Source: Erwinia sp. OLFS4 (GTDB lineage: Bacteria; Pseudomonadota; Gammaproteobacteria; Enterobacterales; Enterobacteriaceae). Taken from it: a DNA stretch of 64,000 bases. Positions 9,396-18,884 of the stretch are shown in pieces. The position numbers and the translations under genes are program-made. Each line of letters begins with the position of its first letter. Within the stretch, counting starts at the first letter, position 1. The notes under the pieces were generated by a model. That model searched no databases. It worked only from the letters and a program-made list of their open reading frames with translations, and was not told the DNA's origin. Where the stretch lies: the NCBI RefSeq assembly GCF_002752165.1, contig NZ_MOMB01000009.1, positions 1 through 64,000 on the forward strand. Direction: 5' to 3'.

Positions 9396-9496
9396 CGGTC
9401 AAAGCAGGCTCCGGCCGACAAATATCACATCCCGCCACTCACAATGGGTGATGGCAGTCTATGATGAAAAAGTAAACGTCATAATAAGGAGATGTG

Positions 9497-9673
9497 ATGA
9501 AAAAAATCGTTATGCTCGCAGTGATGCTGACATTGGTCAGCGGGTGTTCCGTTTTTTCACCCGGCGCGGACCCTGAACCCAATCAGGCGGCCAGGGCAAC
9601 CGACAGTAAAGCGCAGCCTTGTAACAGCAGTGACAGTCACTGCGCCAAACCGGTAACACCCTCTTTTCATTAA
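9497..9673 (+). CDS. Small predicted outer-membrane or periplasmic lipoprotein, unknown function
   Basis: This is a short gene of 58 codons with an excellent ribosome site (AAGGAG five bases before ATG). The product begins MKKIVMLAVMLTLVSGCSVF, a typical lipoprotein signal with lipobox LVSGC, giving a lipidated Cys17. The mature part of about 41 residues is hydrophilic, Pro/Ser/Asp-rich, and carries two more cysteines (QPCNSSDSHCAK) that could form a disulfide. It lies 100 bases downstream of dsbB on the same strand, so the disulfide machinery is a suggestive neighbour. I do not recognise a family. Confidence 0.72.
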   Translation: MKKIVMLAVMLTLVSGCSVFSPGADPEPNQAARATDSKAQPCNSSDSHCAKPVTPSFH

Positions 9674-9680
9674 TTATATC

Positions 9681-9713
9681 TGATCGGCTCCGGTCTGCTG
9701 ACGGGGCCGATCA
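9681..9713. terminator. Hairpin between the small lipoprotein gene and ycgN
   Basis: The 8-bp arms TGATCGGC (9681-9688) and GCCGATCA (9706-9713) form a hairpin between two convergent genes. There is no clear T-tract on either side, so termination activity is only inferred from position. Confidence 0.45.
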
Positions 9714-9716
9714 GCC

Positions 9717-10154
9717 TCAGACCGGTCGGCGAATTATATGATCTTCCCAGTCAATCACTTCACTTTCACGCACGGCAATGTGCCGCACTGAAATACGCTG
9801 AGCATGCATAGCAGCTTTCGAACCGCTGCGTAACGGATGCCAGGCCGGCAAAGGTTTTCCCTCGGCCAGCAACCGGTACGCGCAGGTCCAGGGTAACCAT
9901 GAAAAGGTTGGCAGATTGCTGCGTGTCAGCTTGATACAGTCAGGCTCATATTCAAAACGTCGTGCATAATTGTTGCAGCGACAGGTTTTAATATTCAGCT
10001 GGTCACAAGCCACGTTGGTAAAGTAAATTTCATCAGTTTCTTCATCCTGAAGCTTATTCAGACAGCACTGACCGCAGCCATCACACAGGGATTCCCATTC
10101 CGCATCGCTCATCTGATCAAGGCTTTTATACTGCCAGAAAGGACGTTCGCTCAT
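9717..10154 (-). CDS. ycgN: UPF0260 protein YcgN, cysteine-cluster protein
   Basis: The conserved protein of about 145 residues has an N-terminal cysteine cluster CDGCGQCC and further cysteines in [15 protein letters not shown] and PDCIKL, suggesting a metal or Fe-S site. The family (UPF0260/CxxCxxCC) has no established function. It is the last gene of a ycgL-transglycosylase-ycgM-ycgN block on the minus strand. The start at 10154 gives MSERPFWQ, matching homologues; an in-frame ATG two codons earlier (10160) is possible. Confidence 0.88.
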   Translation of the reverse strand: MSERPFWQYKSLDQMSDAEWESLCDGCGQCCLNKLQDEETDEIYFTNVACDQLNIKTCRCNNYARRFEYEPDCIKLTRSNLPTFSWLPWTCAYRLLAEGKPLPAWHPLRSGSKAAMHAQRISVRHIAVRESEVIDWEDHIIRRPV

Positions 10155-10225
10155 TCTCATTCCCGCTCAGTCAGAAAGCTGCACCTTATAAAGGTTAGCG
10201 GCGCCAGATGCAAGCGCCGTGCAAC

Positions 10226-10885
10226 TCAGAGTACCCGCGTCGAGATACCATAGCCTGCCAGTGACACTTCCAGCGCGTCCCCCGGCTGCATGGGTCCGAC
10301 ACCTTCCGGCGTACCGGTTAATATAATGTCCCCTTCACGCAGGGTGAAAAACTGACTCATATAAGCAATAAGCGGCACAATCGGGGTAATCATATCTGCC
10401 GTGTTGCCATGCTGGCGTACCGCGCCATTAACCACCAGCTTCAGTTCACAGTTCTGAGGATCGCCGGCAAATTCCGCAGCAGGAATAAATCCGGAAATCG
10501 GGCAGGCGTTATCAAATCCTTTTGCCTTTTCCCAGGGCTGTCCGGCTTTTTTACAACCAGCCTGGAGGTCACGCAGAGTAAGATCCAGCGCCACACCATA
10601 ACCGGCAATGGCCTGCCTGACATGATCTTCTGTTGCCTGTTTCAGCGTTGAGCCAATTAAAATCGCCAGTTCCACCTCATGATGAACCGCGCCCTTACCT
10701 TGCGGAATAGACAGCGGCTGCCGCAGATCGCATAGCGCGGTTTCAGGCTTGATAAATAGCACCGGTTCGCTCGGTGTAACACTGCCCATCTCATTAATAT
10801 GCCTGGCATAGTTACTGCCGACACACACCACTTTATTCACCGGAAAATCTAACGGCGTACCCTGCCAGTTGTGATGCTGATACAT
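10226..10885 (-). CDS. ycgM: Fumarylacetoacetate hydrolase-family protein YcgM
   Basis: This is a 219-residue FAH-fold enzyme, the same length as E. coli YcgM. The metal-binding residues appear in HHEVELAILIG, and the family signature blocks FIKPETAL, GYGVALDLTLRDLQ, KGFDNACPISGF and ILTGTPEGVGPM are all present. Members hydrolyse acylpyruvates or decarboxylate or tautomerise oxaloacetate (as FAHD1 does); the substrate of YcgM cannot be read from sequence. It lies 15 bases downstream of the transglycosylase gene, so the two are probably co-transcribed. Confidence 0.9.
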   Translation of the reverse strand: MYQHHNWQGTPLDFPVNKVVCVGSNYARHINEMGSVTPSEPVLFIKPETALCDLRQPLSIPQGKGAVHHEVELAILIGSTLKQATEDHVRQAIAGYGVALDLTLRDLQAGCKKAGQPWEKAKGFDNACPISGFIPAAEFAGDPQNCELKLVVNGAVRQHGNTADMITPIVPLIAYMSQFFTLREGDIILTGTPEGVGPMQPGDALEVSLAGYGISTRVL

Positions 10886-10900
10886 GTGATTCCTCGCTGA

Positions 10901-11986
10901 TTAATCAGGCGCATCGGCCGATACCGACGCGGGTTTTGCCAGTGCGTCAGCCATCATACCGACGCTCAAAGCGAAATAATAAGATCGGTTCCAGCGCATG
11001 AGCGTGCGGAAATTATCAAAAACCATATAAGCCCGCTCACGGCTATCATCCGGCAGAATAATCCATGCCGGTTGCCGCAGTGAAACCCGTGTCGCGCTGA
11101 GAGTCACACCCGCCGCCTGCCAGTCGGCCACGCTACGCGCCAGCCCGGGCGCCGTTCCTGCCAGCTTAGGATCAAAATTAGCCGGTAACCTCACCTGCTG
11201 CCCCCAGCGCTTTCCTGCCTGCCAGCCATTTGAAGCCAGATAGTTTGCCGTGGAAGCAAAAACATCGTCAGGGTTATTCCAGATATCAATTTTGCCATCC
11301 CGGTCACCGTCGGCACCGTAACGCAGATAGGATTGTGGCATAAACTGTGTCTGTCCCATGGCCCCGGCCCATGACCCCTTCAGTTCGCCAGCGGAAATCG
11401 GCTGCTGCTGAATAATTTTCAATGCCGCCAGCAGCTGTTCGGTAAAAAACTCCCGGCGGCGCCCTTCAAAAGCCAGCGTGGCCAGCGCTGAAATCACCGC
11501 CTCTTTACCCTGGATGGTGCCGTAACGACTCTCCATGGCCCACAAGGCAACAATATAGTCAGAAGTGACACCGTAATGATCGCTAACCCGCTGCAAACGC
11601 TGGCGGTACTGCTGGCGATAAGCGCGTCCCTGACGAATCAATTCAGGGTTGATTACCCGCGACAGATAATCATCAAGCCTGCGTTTTTTTTCCGGCTGAC
11701 TGCGGTCAGCACTGACTGCATGGTCCACAAAATGGATGCCACTAAAACCCCGGGCAATGGTCTGTTCGCTGAATCCCGCCTGGCGGGCAGTGTGCTTTAG
11801 CTGGGCGACATAGTCCGGGAATGCGGCCGGATCGCGCCCGCTCTGCGCCAGGGTTACAGTCTGGCTGGCAGGCTTCGTCAGCGTAGCCACTGTGCTGTCA
11901 GAATGTGCAGCCGCTTGTTGTGGCAGGGCGATACTCAGTGACAACAACCATGACATTGCCAGAATAGGCTGTCTGCTCAGTGGCAT
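10901..11986 (-). CDS. MltB-family lytic murein transglycosylase
   Basis: The enzyme cleaves the MurNAc-GlcNAc bond of peptidoglycan to leave 1,6-anhydro ends. The 361-residue protein has an N-terminal signal peptide (hydrophobic segment, likely cut after QQAAA), with no lipobox, so it should be a soluble periplasmic form rather than a lipoprotein like MltB. The catalytic glutamate is in LWAMESRYG, and the fold motifs GSWAGAMGQTQFMPQSYLRYG and DVFASTANYLASNGW follow. The gene is not at this place in E. coli K-12. Its position between ycgL and ycgM is one of the features that point to a non-Escherichia lineage. Confidence 0.9.
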   Translation of the reverse strand: MPLSRQPILAMSWLLSLSIALPQQAAAHSDSTVATLTKPASQTVTLAQSGRDPAAFPDYVAQLKHTARQAGFSEQTIARGFSGIHFVDHAVSADRSQPEKKRRLDDYLSRVINPELIRQGRAYRQQYRQRLQRVSDHYGVTSDYIVALWAMESRYGTIQGKEAVISALATLAFEGRRREFFTEQLLAALKIIQQQPISAGELKGSWAGAMGQTQFMPQSYLRYGADGDRDGKIDIWNNPDDVFASTANYLASNGWQAGKRWGQQVRLPANFDPKLAGTAPGLARSVADWQAAGVTLSATRVSLRQPAWIILPDDSRERAYMVFDNFRTLMRWNRSYYFALSVGMMADALAKPASVSADAPD

Positions 11987-12069
11987 CGGCTGGCTCCTGA
12001 TAAATTTTTCTACGCTGTTGGCAATTGCTGTATGACGATAACCGGCCTAAAAAGATTTACAGATGATTC

Positions 12070-12348
12070 CTAAACCGTGTTTTTATTGTTTTCCAGATGT
12101 GCACTCAACAAACTTTCCACCGTAGGTGGAAGCTGCAAATAAAAACCCTGTTCATTAAGGGCTGCGGTCACTTTATCTAACGCTGCATTGGCCAGTTTTT
12201 TACGGCCATCAAGGGGAAACATCATGACAAACTGTGGTCGACCAAAGTTGCGTAAAAGCGCTTCCGGCACCCGGGAAAAATCCTCTTTTTTTTCAACATA
12301 CAAATACGTCTGATCGCGCAGCGGACTTCGGTAGATCACACAAAACAT
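12070..12348 (-). CDS. ycgL: YcgL domain-containing protein
   Basis: This is a small conserved gammaproteobacterial protein (92 residues) of unknown function with the YcgL fold. It starts [20 protein letters not shown] and contains the conserved block [16 protein letters not shown]. It is transcribed away from minCDE, as in E. coli, and leads the ycgL-transglycosylase-ycgM-ycgN run. Confidence 0.9.
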   Translation of the reverse strand: MFCVIYRSPLRDQTYLYVEKKEDFSRVPEALLRNFGRPQFVMMFPLDGRKKLANAALDKVTAALNEQGFYLQLPPTVESLLSAHLENNKNTV

Positions 12349-12505
12349 ATTTTTTACCCGAATTAACCTGGCAGATATCTTGCCTGAATATAGCTCTAAC
12401 TATAACATGCTGGCATAACTTCGTAATATTCTCCTGACGCGGTTACGCCGTGCAAAAAACAGTCATAATCAAAGTCGGGACGAAAACAGGACTGAGTTGG
12501 TATCG

Positions 12506-13201
12506 ATGTCGCAAGCGCCCATTGAGCTTAAAGGCAGTAGTTTTACCCTGTCGGTTGTTCACCTCCTTCACCCGCAGCCGGAAGTCGTTGGCAAAGCATT
12601 GCAGGAGAAAGTAGATCAGGCGCCGGCCTTTTTAAAAAATGCGCCCGTGGTGCTGAATGTTTCCAGACTGAATGGCGAAATTAACTGGCAACAAATGCAG
12701 CAGGCTATTACGGCCACCGGTTTACATATCGTGGGTGTCAGCGGCTGTAAAGATGAACAGCTTAAACGGCTGATTAGTGCTGCCGGCCTGCCGTTACTCA
12801 ATGAAGGTAAGCCAAAGAGCCAGCAGGACGAGACTCCCGTTAAAGCAGTCGCCGCCGCAACCAGCGAGGCGACAAAGACCCGGCTGATTGACTCACCGGT
12901 GCGTTCCGGGCAGCAAATCTATGCCAAAAACAGCGATCTCATCGTCACCAGCAGCGTCAGCGCCGGTGCCGAATTGATTGCCGATGGTAATATCCATATT
13001 TATGGCACAATGCGTGGCCGGGCGCTGGCCGGTGCCAGTGGCGATCGCCAGTGCCAGATTTTTTGTAGCAGTTTATCTGCAGAACTGGTCTCTATTGCTG
13101 GCGAATACTGGATAATGGATCAGATCCCTGCCGATTTTTTTGGTAAAGCGTCGCGACTGTGTCTGCAGAACGGCGCTCTGACAATACAGAAATTGTACTG
13201 A
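12506..13201 (+). CDS. minC: Septum site-determining protein MinC
   Basis: MinC inhibits FtsZ polymerisation and, carried by MinD, blocks division near the poles. The 231-residue protein has an N-terminal FtsZ-inhibiting domain ([16 protein letters not shown]), a variable linker around residues 105-120, and a C-terminal beta-helix domain ([29 protein letters not shown]) that binds MinD. ATG 12506 aligns with homologues; an in-frame TTG lies three codons upstream. It is the first gene of minCDE. Confidence 0.96.
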   Translation: MSQAPIELKGSSFTLSVVHLLHPQPEVVGKALQEKVDQAPAFLKNAPVVLNVSRLNGEINWQQMQQAITATGLHIVGVSGCKDEQLKRLISAAGLPLLNEGKPKSQQDETPVKAVAAATSEATKTRLIDSPVRSGQQIYAKNSDLIVTSSVSAGAELIADGNIHIYGTMRGRALAGASGDRQCQIFCSSLSAELVSIAGEYWIMDQIPADFFGKASRLCLQNGALTIQKLY

Positions 13202-13239
13202 GCAGGCTCTACAGCCCTATTTTGTAAGGAAATCACTTT

Positions 13240-14052
13240 ATGGCACGCATTATTGTAGTTACTTCGGGCAAAGGGGGCGTAGGAAAAACCACCTCCAGCG
13301 CTGCCATCGCAACCGGTCTGGCTTTAAAAGGTAAAAAGACCGTGGTGATCGATTTCGATATCGGTCTGCGTAATCTTGACCTGATCATGGGCTGCGAACG
13401 CCGCGTCGTGTATGACTTTGTTAATGTTATTCAGGGTGATGCCACCCTCAACCAGGCGCTGATCAAAGATAAACGTACCGATAACCTTTATATCCTGCCG
13501 GCTTCCCAGACCCGTGACAAAGACGCGCTGACACGCGAAGGTGTGGAAAAAGTCCTTAACGATCTGGCCGCAATGAATTTTGACTTTATCGTCTGCGATT
13601 CACCTGCGGGTATTGAGACGGGCGCGCTGATGGCACTCTATTTTGCCGATGAAGCCATTATTACCACCAACCCCGAAGTGTCGTCGGTGCGTGATTCAGA
13701 CCGTATCCTCGGTATTCTCTCTTCAAAATCACGCCGCGCGGAAAATGGTCAGGAACCGATCAAAGAGCACCTGTTGCTTACCCGTTACAATCCAGGCCGG
13801 GTTAACCGTGGCGATATGCTGAGCATGGAAGATGTGCTGGAGATTCTGCGCATACCTCTGGCCGGCGTTATTCCGGAAGACCAGTCAGTGTTGAGTGCGT
13901 CCAACCAGGGTGAACCGGTTATTCTGGCTGCCGACTCCGACGCTGGTAAGGCTTATGCTGATACGGTGGATCGTCTGCTTGGCGAAGAACGCCCCTTCCG
14001 CTTTGTTGAAGAAGAAAAGAAGGGCTTCCTGAAACGCCTGTTTGGGGGATAA
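13240..14052 (+). CDS. minD: Septum site-determining ATPase MinD
   Basis: This membrane-binding P-loop ATPase recruits MinC and oscillates between poles under MinE control. The 270 residues carry the deviant Walker A motif SGKGGVGKTT (Lys11 and Lys16), switch motifs VIDFDIGLRNLDLIMG and CDSPAGIETGALMAL, and a C-terminal amphipathic membrane-targeting helix EEKKGFLKRLFGG. TAAGGA lies before the ATG. It follows minC by 38 bases and precedes minE by 3. Confidence 0.98.
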   Translation: MARIIVVTSGKGGVGKTTSSAAIATGLALKGKKTVVIDFDIGLRNLDLIMGCERRVVYDFVNVIQGDATLNQALIKDKRTDNLYILPASQTRDKDALTREGVEKVLNDLAAMNFDFIVCDSPAGIETGALMALYFADEAIITTNPEVSSVRDSDRILGILSSKSRRAENGQEPIKEHLLLTRYNPGRVNRGDMLSMEDVLEILRIPLAGVIPEDQSVLSASNQGEPVILAADSDAGKAYADTVDRLLGEERPFRFVEEEKKGFLKRLFGG

Positions 14053-14055
14053 ACA

Positions 14056-14325
14056 ATGGCACTGCTTGATTTCTTTTTATCCCGGAAAAAAAATACCGCC
14101 AATATCGCCAAGGAGCGGCTGCAGATTATTGTTGCTGAGCGCCGGCGTGGCGATGTTGAACCACACTATCTGCCCCAGCTGAAAAAGGACTTACTGGAAG
14201 TCATTTGTAAGTACGTCAAAATCGATCCCGAGATGCTGACGGTGAAACTGGACCAGAATGACGACGATATCTCAATTCTGGAGCTGAATGTCACCCTGCC
14301 GGAACCGGAAGACGAGGCTAAATGA
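14056..14325 (+). CDS. minE: Cell division topological specificity factor MinE
   Basis: MinE stimulates the MinD ATPase and restricts MinCD to the poles. The 89-residue protein has the N-terminal membrane-targeting/anti-MinCD segment [30 protein letters not shown] and a C-terminal dimerisation domain. It starts 3 bases after minD, indicating translational coupling. It converges with rnd. Confidence 0.97.
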   Translation: MALLDFFLSRKKNTANIAKERLQIIVAERRRGDVEPHYLPQLKKDLLEVICKYVKIDPEMLTVKLDQNDDDISILELNVTLPEPEDEAK

Positions 14326-14344
14326 TGCCCGTGATTTTCACATA

Positions 14345-14369
14345 TCTCCTGCTGGCCACCAGCAGGAGA
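14345..14369. terminator. Hairpin between minE and rnd
   Basis: The perfect 11-bp inverted repeat TCTCCTGCTGG / CCAGCAGGAGA has a CCA loop and sits exactly between the convergent minE and rnd stops. No T-tract follows on either strand, so it may stabilise 3' ends rather than act as an intrinsic terminator. Confidence 0.55.
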
Positions 14370-14376
14370 AGGTGAT

Positions 14377-15507
14377 TCAGGAAGCCGCTGCCCCCAGTAA
14401 ATTCATCAGTTTTTCTTTCAGTAGATCACCGCGCCAGCCGTGTAGCAGTTCCGGCATTTGCCCGCCGGGTTTAATCTGCCAGTGCCAGCTCAGTAACTGA
14501 TTTATCTGCCGCCGCGATGCCAGCAGTTCCTGACTTAATCCGGTTTGCTGAGCAATACCGGCAATCTGTGCTTTAATTTCCTTAAACAGCCGCTTATAGT
14601 CCGGCATATCAATCAGATTGCTCAGCGGTGCTGGCAGGTCCGATTCATCCAGCTGCCGGGCAGCAGATACCAGCTCCAGCAAGCGCTTACCATGATAGCG
14701 AATTTCCTGACCCGGAATACCCAAGTGGTCCAGTTCGCCTAACGTTCCCGGCAGATATCTTGCCACCTTCCACAGGTTTTCTTCACGCAGCACAAAGTTA
14801 ACCGCCAGGTCTTTTTGTCGCGCCTGTTCCAGTCGCCAGGCAGCCAGTAATCTCAGCGCCGCCAGCTGGCGTGGCTGCAGTTGCCAGCTATTAGTGATAT
14901 CACGCCAGGCCTGCTGCGGATCAGCAACCACCTGACGGCGCTGGCACAGCAACTGACACTCATTGATTGCAGCCGGCAGCCAGCCCGCTGCACGCGTCTC
15001 TTCAACCAGCGTCAGTGCTATGGGAAGCAGATACCAGACATCAGCGGCAGCATACTGGCACTGTCTGGCGGTGAGTGGGCGCGCCAGCCAGTCTGTACGC
15101 GCTTCGCTTTTATCCAGCGCCACGCCGGTATAATTTTCCACCAGACTGGCAAAGCCTAACGACAGGGTTTTGCCACAAAAAGCCGCCAATATCTGGCTAT
15201 CAATCATCGGCACCGGCATAACCCCATACTGATGCTGAAACACCTCAAGATCTTCACTGCCGGCGTGCAGAAATTTGGTGACCTGCTGGTCCTGTAGCAG
15301 CGCAATAAACGGTTGCCAGTCACTGATGGTCGTCGGGTCAATCAGACTTAACTGCTCACCATCAAACAGCTGAATAAGTCCAAGGCGGGGGTAGTAGGTT
15401 CGGGTACGTACAAATTCGGTATCCAGCGCCAGCGCGCTTTTCTGCCGGGCGCTAGCACAAATCTCTGCCAGCGCAGCGTTGCTGCTAATCATCGTGTAAT
15501 TCAGCAT
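14377..15507 (-). CDS. rnd: Ribonuclease D
   Basis: This 3'-5' exoribonuclease takes part in tRNA 3'-end maturation. The protein of about 376 residues has the DEDDy catalytic domain (ALDTEFVRTRTYYPRLGLIQL, FLHAGSEDLEVF, DSQILAAF, CQYAAADVWYLLPI) followed by HRDC domains (one with LLAAWRLEQARQKDLAVNFVLREENLW, another with ASRRQINQLLSWHW). ATG 15507 gives MLNYTMIS, aligning with the E. coli start; the open frame extends 36 bases further upstream without a better site. It lies downstream of fadD on the same strand. Confidence 0.95.
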   Translation of the reverse strand: MLNYTMISSNAALAEICASARQKSALALDTEFVRTRTYYPRLGLIQLFDGEQLSLIDPTTISDWQPFIALLQDQQVTKFLHAGSEDLEVFQHQYGVMPVPMIDSQILAAFCGKTLSLGFASLVENYTGVALDKSEARTDWLARPLTARQCQYAAADVWYLLPIALTLVEETRAAGWLPAAINECQLLCQRRQVVADPQQAWRDITNSWQLQPRQLAALRLLAAWRLEQARQKDLAVNFVLREENLWKVARYLPGTLGELDHLGIPGQEIRYHGKRLLELVSAARQLDESDLPAPLSNLIDMPDYKRLFKEIKAQIAGIAQQTGLSQELLASRRQINQLLSWHWQIKPGGQMPELLHGWRGDLLKEKLMNLLGAAAS

Positions 15508-15597
15508 ATCTTCTCTTATTGCCCGCCGTACGGGGAATATCACACATAAAAACGCCGGTAATACCGGCGCTTAAGGAAAGGTTTTGCCTGTCTGCAA

Positions 15598-17283
15598 TCA
15601 GGGCGTTTGCTTTGTCGCCTCTGGCGCTTCATCACGCAGCTGGCGCCGGAGTATTTTTCCGACGTTAGTTTTTGGCAACTCCTGACGAAACTCCACCAGT
15701 TTAGGCACTTTATAGCCGGTAAGGTGCAGCTTGCAATGTGCAATCAGTTCTTCTTTACTGAGTGAGTCATCCTTTTTCACTACGCAGACTTTAACCATTT
15801 CACCGGCAACATCGTTCGGTACCCCGATCGCTGCGGCTTCGCGTACTTTAGGATGCAGCATCAGCACATCTTCAATTTCATTGGGATAAACATTGAAACC
15901 GGAGACCAGAATCATATCTTTTTTACGATCAACGATGCGTAAAAAGCCCTGTTCATCCACGGTAACAATATCACCACTGTGAAGCCATCCATTTTTCATC
16001 ACTTCGTCGGTGGCATCAGGACGTTGCCAGTAGCCCAGCATCACTTGTGGCCCGCGGATGCAGAGTTCGCCAGGTTCCCCTGGTGCCACCTCGTTTTCCT
16101 CATCATCAACCAGACGAATGTCTGTGGACGGGACCGGCAGACCAATGCTGCCGGTATGATGAGTAATGTCGTGTGGATTGACGGAAACCAGCGGCGAACA
16201 TTCTGTCAGGCCATAGCCTTCCAGCAAAAAACAGCCGGTGAGTTTTTCCCAGCGTTCAGCCACCGCTTTTTGCACCGCCATACCACCGCCAGCGGACATA
16301 CGCAGCGTCGAGAAATCGATGTTGTGAAAATTGGCATCGTTAAGCAACGCGTTAAACAGCGTATTAACCCCGGTGAGCGCCGTCACCGGATAACGGCTCA
16401 TCTCTTTCACCAGGCCGGGAATATCACGCGGGTTAGTAATCAGCAGGTTACGCCCGCCGAGTTCGGTAAACAGCAGGCAGTTTACCGTCAGGGCAAAAAT
16501 ATGATAAAGCGGCAAGGCGGTCACTACCGTTTCATCACCATCACGCAGCAGTGAACCGTACGTCGCTTTCGTCTGGGCAAGATTGGCCTGCATATTACGA
16601 TGGGTCAGCATTGCGCCTTTCGCCACGCCAGTGGTACCCCCGGTGTACTGCAAAAAGGCTAAATCGTCATTACCAATCGCCTCACGCTGATAACTCATCC
16701 GCGCCCCCTGCTGCAAGGCACTGCGAAATGAGATAGCCCCTGGCAGATTGTACTTCGGGACCAGACGCTTGACATATTTGACCACAAAATTCACCAGCGA
16801 GCCTTTCACCGGTGACAGCTGATCGCCAAGTCGGGTGAGCATCACATGACGAACCCCGGTTTTTGCCACCACTTTTTCCAGCGTATGCGCAAAGTTGGAG
16901 ACAATAAGAATTGCCTGCGCACCGCTGTCTTTGAGCTGATGCTCCAGCTCCCGCGGGGTATAAAGCGGGTTAACATTCACCACCACCATACCGGCCCGCA
17001 ATACACCAAATAACGCAATAGGGTATTGCAGCAGGTTGGGCATCATTAATGCCACCCGGTCACCTTTTTTTAACCCTAAGCCCTGCTGAAGCCAGGCCGC
17101 AAAGGCACGACTGCTGGCTTCCAGCTCACGGAAAGTCATACTGCGCCCCATATTGACATACGCAGTCTTATCGCCGTAGCGCGCGACAGCCTGTTCAAAG
17201 AGGTCAACTAACGACGTATAGCGGTCGGCGTCAATTTCCGCCGGAACATCCGCAGGATAGCGATCCAGCCAGACTTTTTTCAA
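15598..17283 (-). CDS. fadD: Long-chain fatty acid-CoA ligase
   Basis: The peripheral inner-membrane enzyme activates imported long-chain fatty acids to acyl-CoA, driving vectorial uptake with FadL and supplying both beta-oxidation and the FadR ligand. The protein of about 561 residues shows the AMP-binding motif [41 protein letters not shown] and the FadD signature [18 protein letters not shown] with [19 protein letters not shown]. The start is taken as TTG 17283, because CGAGGTG lies just before it and E. coli FadD begins at the same residue (KKVWL). An in-frame ATG at 17316 lacks a good ribosome site. Confidence 0.94.
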   Translation of the reverse strand: MKKVWLDRYPADVPAEIDADRYTSLVDLFEQAVARYGDKTAYVNMGRSMTFRELEASSRAFAAWLQQGLGLKKGDRVALMMPNLLQYPIALFGVLRAGMVVVNVNPLYTPRELEHQLKDSGAQAILIVSNFAHTLEKVVAKTGVRHVMLTRLGDQLSPVKGSLVNFVVKYVKRLVPKYNLPGAISFRSALQQGARMSYQREAIGNDDLAFLQYTGGTTGVAKGAMLTHRNMQANLAQTKATYGSLLRDGDETVVTALPLYHIFALTVNCLLFTELGGRNLLITNPRDIPGLVKEMSRYPVTALTGVNTLFNALLNDANFHNIDFSTLRMSAGGGMAVQKAVAERWEKLTGCFLLEGYGLTECSPLVSVNPHDITHHTGSIGLPVPSTDIRLVDDEENEVAPGEPGELCIRGPQVMLGYWQRPDATDEVMKNGWLHSGDIVTVDEQGFLRIVDRKKDMILVSGFNVYPNEIEDVLMLHPKVREAAAIGVPNDVAGEMVKVCVVKKDDSLSKEELIAHCKLHLTGYKVPKLVEFRQELPKTNVGKILRRQLRDEAPEATKQTP

Positions 17284-17353
17284 CTCAACACCTCGGAAAC
17301 TATTATTGGTTGTCATCGCGACGTCTCACACGCTGTTTATTAACATTATTTTA

Positions 17354-17370
17354 ACTCAGCGTACCAGTTT
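17354..17370 (-). promoter_or_regulatory. Candidate FadR operator upstream of fadD
   Basis: On the minus strand the site reads AAACTGGTACGCTGAGT. The left half AACTGGT matches the FadR consensus AACTGGTCNGACCAGTT exactly and the right half is poor. It lies about 70-90 bases before the fadD start, where FadR binds in E. coli, and FadR is encoded in the same window. Confidence 0.4.
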
Positions 17371-17483
17371 GCCACCCTCGGGATGTGCAGGTTGCGAAGC
17401 CCATCACTAAAATTCGCCACAGGATTTACAGGCAATAATTGCCCTGCCACACCATGGCATAGCAGGGGAAAGTGATTTGAAAT

Positions 17484-18074
17484 TTATTCGGTCAGGAAGG
17501 TCTCAACATGTGAGGGGCCTGGATTGTACCAGCCGTAAGGCGGTGGTCCCCAGTAGCCGCGGTGGCGGCCAGGTCCGGGTCCATACCAGATCCACGGGTT
17601 AATTGGTGCGGGCGGAGAGACAATTTGCTGGGCCAGACGCCAGCGCTGATAACCGGTGACGTCCACGGTAACAAAATTATAGTTTGCGTCACCTACTTTG
17701 CCCTGACGGGTTCCGGTGATCGGTCCGACAACCGTCACCCACTGGTTGTTGAAATCTATCGGGTCAACAAAGCCGTTGATACGGGCAAACAGGCGACCAA
17801 CAGAGGCCGCACCCAAAATCGGCCGGGCCGAATCATCAAGGCGGGTTGCCGCAATTTCCAGCAGCGTATAGCCATTTTCATTGCTGACCTTCACCACTTT
17901 GCCACCAAAGCGTGATTCCTGGCCGACGTAGAGTTTGGGTGCATTCATCACTCTGACCAAATCCTGCTGTGGCGTGGGTGAAGAACCCTTAATGGAATCC
18001 GGCACGCTGACGCAGCCAGTCAGCAGTAATGCACCTGCGAAAAGCGAGGCCCTGAATAAAGCTGATTTACGCAT
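17484..18074 (-). CDS. yeaY: Slp-family outer membrane lipoprotein (YeaY-like)
   Basis: The 196-residue lipoprotein has the signal [21 protein letters not shown], so the lipidated residue is Cys21. The Slp domain includes [19 protein letters not shown] and [22 protein letters not shown]. The C-terminal tail is unusually rich in Gly, Pro, Trp and Tyr (from about residue 160). The family is linked to starvation and stress; its molecular function is unknown. It lies between fadD and tsaB, as yeaY does in E. coli. Confidence 0.88.
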   Translation of the reverse strand: MRKSALFRASLFAGALLLTGCVSVPDSIKGSSPTPQQDLVRVMNAPKLYVGQESRFGGKVVKVSNENGYTLLEIAATRLDDSARPILGAASVGRLFARINGFVDPIDFNNQWVTVVGPITGTRQGKVGDANYNFVTVDVTGYQRWRLAQQIVSPPAPINPWIWYGPGPGRHRGYWGPPPYGWYNPGPSHVETFLTE

Positions 18075-18130
18075 AAAATTCTCCTGGATACGGCTGATTA
18101 GACTCAGTCAGCGTTAAATAGTTGCCTGCC

Positions 18131-18832
18131 TTACTCCCGGCCGGGCAATTTTTTCCACGCCACCTCGTTTCGCAGATAGACCGGCTCAGCATGTTCAGCG
18201 TCAACCGTGGCGCCGCGTGCCAGTGCATCGGCAGCCAACGGCAACATATCCTCAGCCGAGGGTAACGTCACTTCACAAGCGTTCAGCGTGACCCTGTCGG
18301 ACTCAGCCAGCTGCGGCCAGGCCTGCCAGCCGGTGCCAACCGGTGTCCAGTGCCCGCTAAGCGTAGCGATATCAGCCTGGGCCCGTTCGGGCTTAACCAC
18401 CGCTTCGCTGGTTTCGCCCAGCCAGCGTCCCTGATTGTCACGCCGGTATTGCGCCCAGTAAAGCTCACCCATACGCGCGTCTATTGCAGCCAGCACCTGG
18501 CTGGCGCCCTGCCGCCGCCAGGCTCCCTGTGCCATCGTCTGTAACGTTGACACCCCGATTAAAGGGAGACCCGCACCCAGTGCCAGGCCCTGGGCAATGC
18601 CAATGCCAATTCGTACCCCGGTGAAACTGCCTGGACCGCGACCGAATGCCAGCGCATCAAGCTGATTCAACGTCACCCCGGCTTCAGCCAGTAGTTGCTG
18701 CACCAGGGGTAAAATGCGCTGGGTATGTTCACGGGCACAGTGTTCAAATGTGGCCAGCACCTGATGATTATCCAGCAAGGCGACGGAACAGGCTTCGGTG
18801 GCGGTGTCCAGCGCCAGAATACGCGATGACAT
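18131..18832 (-). CDS. tsaB: tRNA t6A37 biosynthesis protein TsaB
   Basis: TsaB is the scaffold partner of TsaD in forming threonylcarbamoyladenosine at position 37 of ANN-decoding tRNAs. The protein of 233 residues starts [19 protein letters not shown] and contains [24 protein letters not shown], the conserved ASKHA-fold core, with a degenerate active site as usual for TsaB. ATG 18832 follows CTGGAG; the frame is open further upstream. It is 52 bases downstream of yoaA. Confidence 0.93.
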   Translation of the reverse strand: MSSRILALDTATEACSVALLDNHQVLATFEHCAREHTQRILPLVQQLLAEAGVTLNQLDALAFGRGPGSFTGVRIGIGIAQGLALGAGLPLIGVSTLQTMAQGAWRRQGASQVLAAIDARMGELYWAQYRRDNQGRWLGETSEAVVKPERAQADIATLSGHWTPVGTGWQAWPQLAESDRVTLNACEVTLPSAEDMLPLAADALARGATVDAEHAEPVYLRNEVAWKKLPGRE

Positions 18833-18884
18833 AGCTACTCCAGAGTGACAATTTTCGGCGCGCATCATATCACAGAGTTTATCA

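Noticed and set aside
15979-16554. 191-codon antisense open frame inside fadD
   Set aside because: It is the opposite strand of conserved fadD codons, with no family resemblance.
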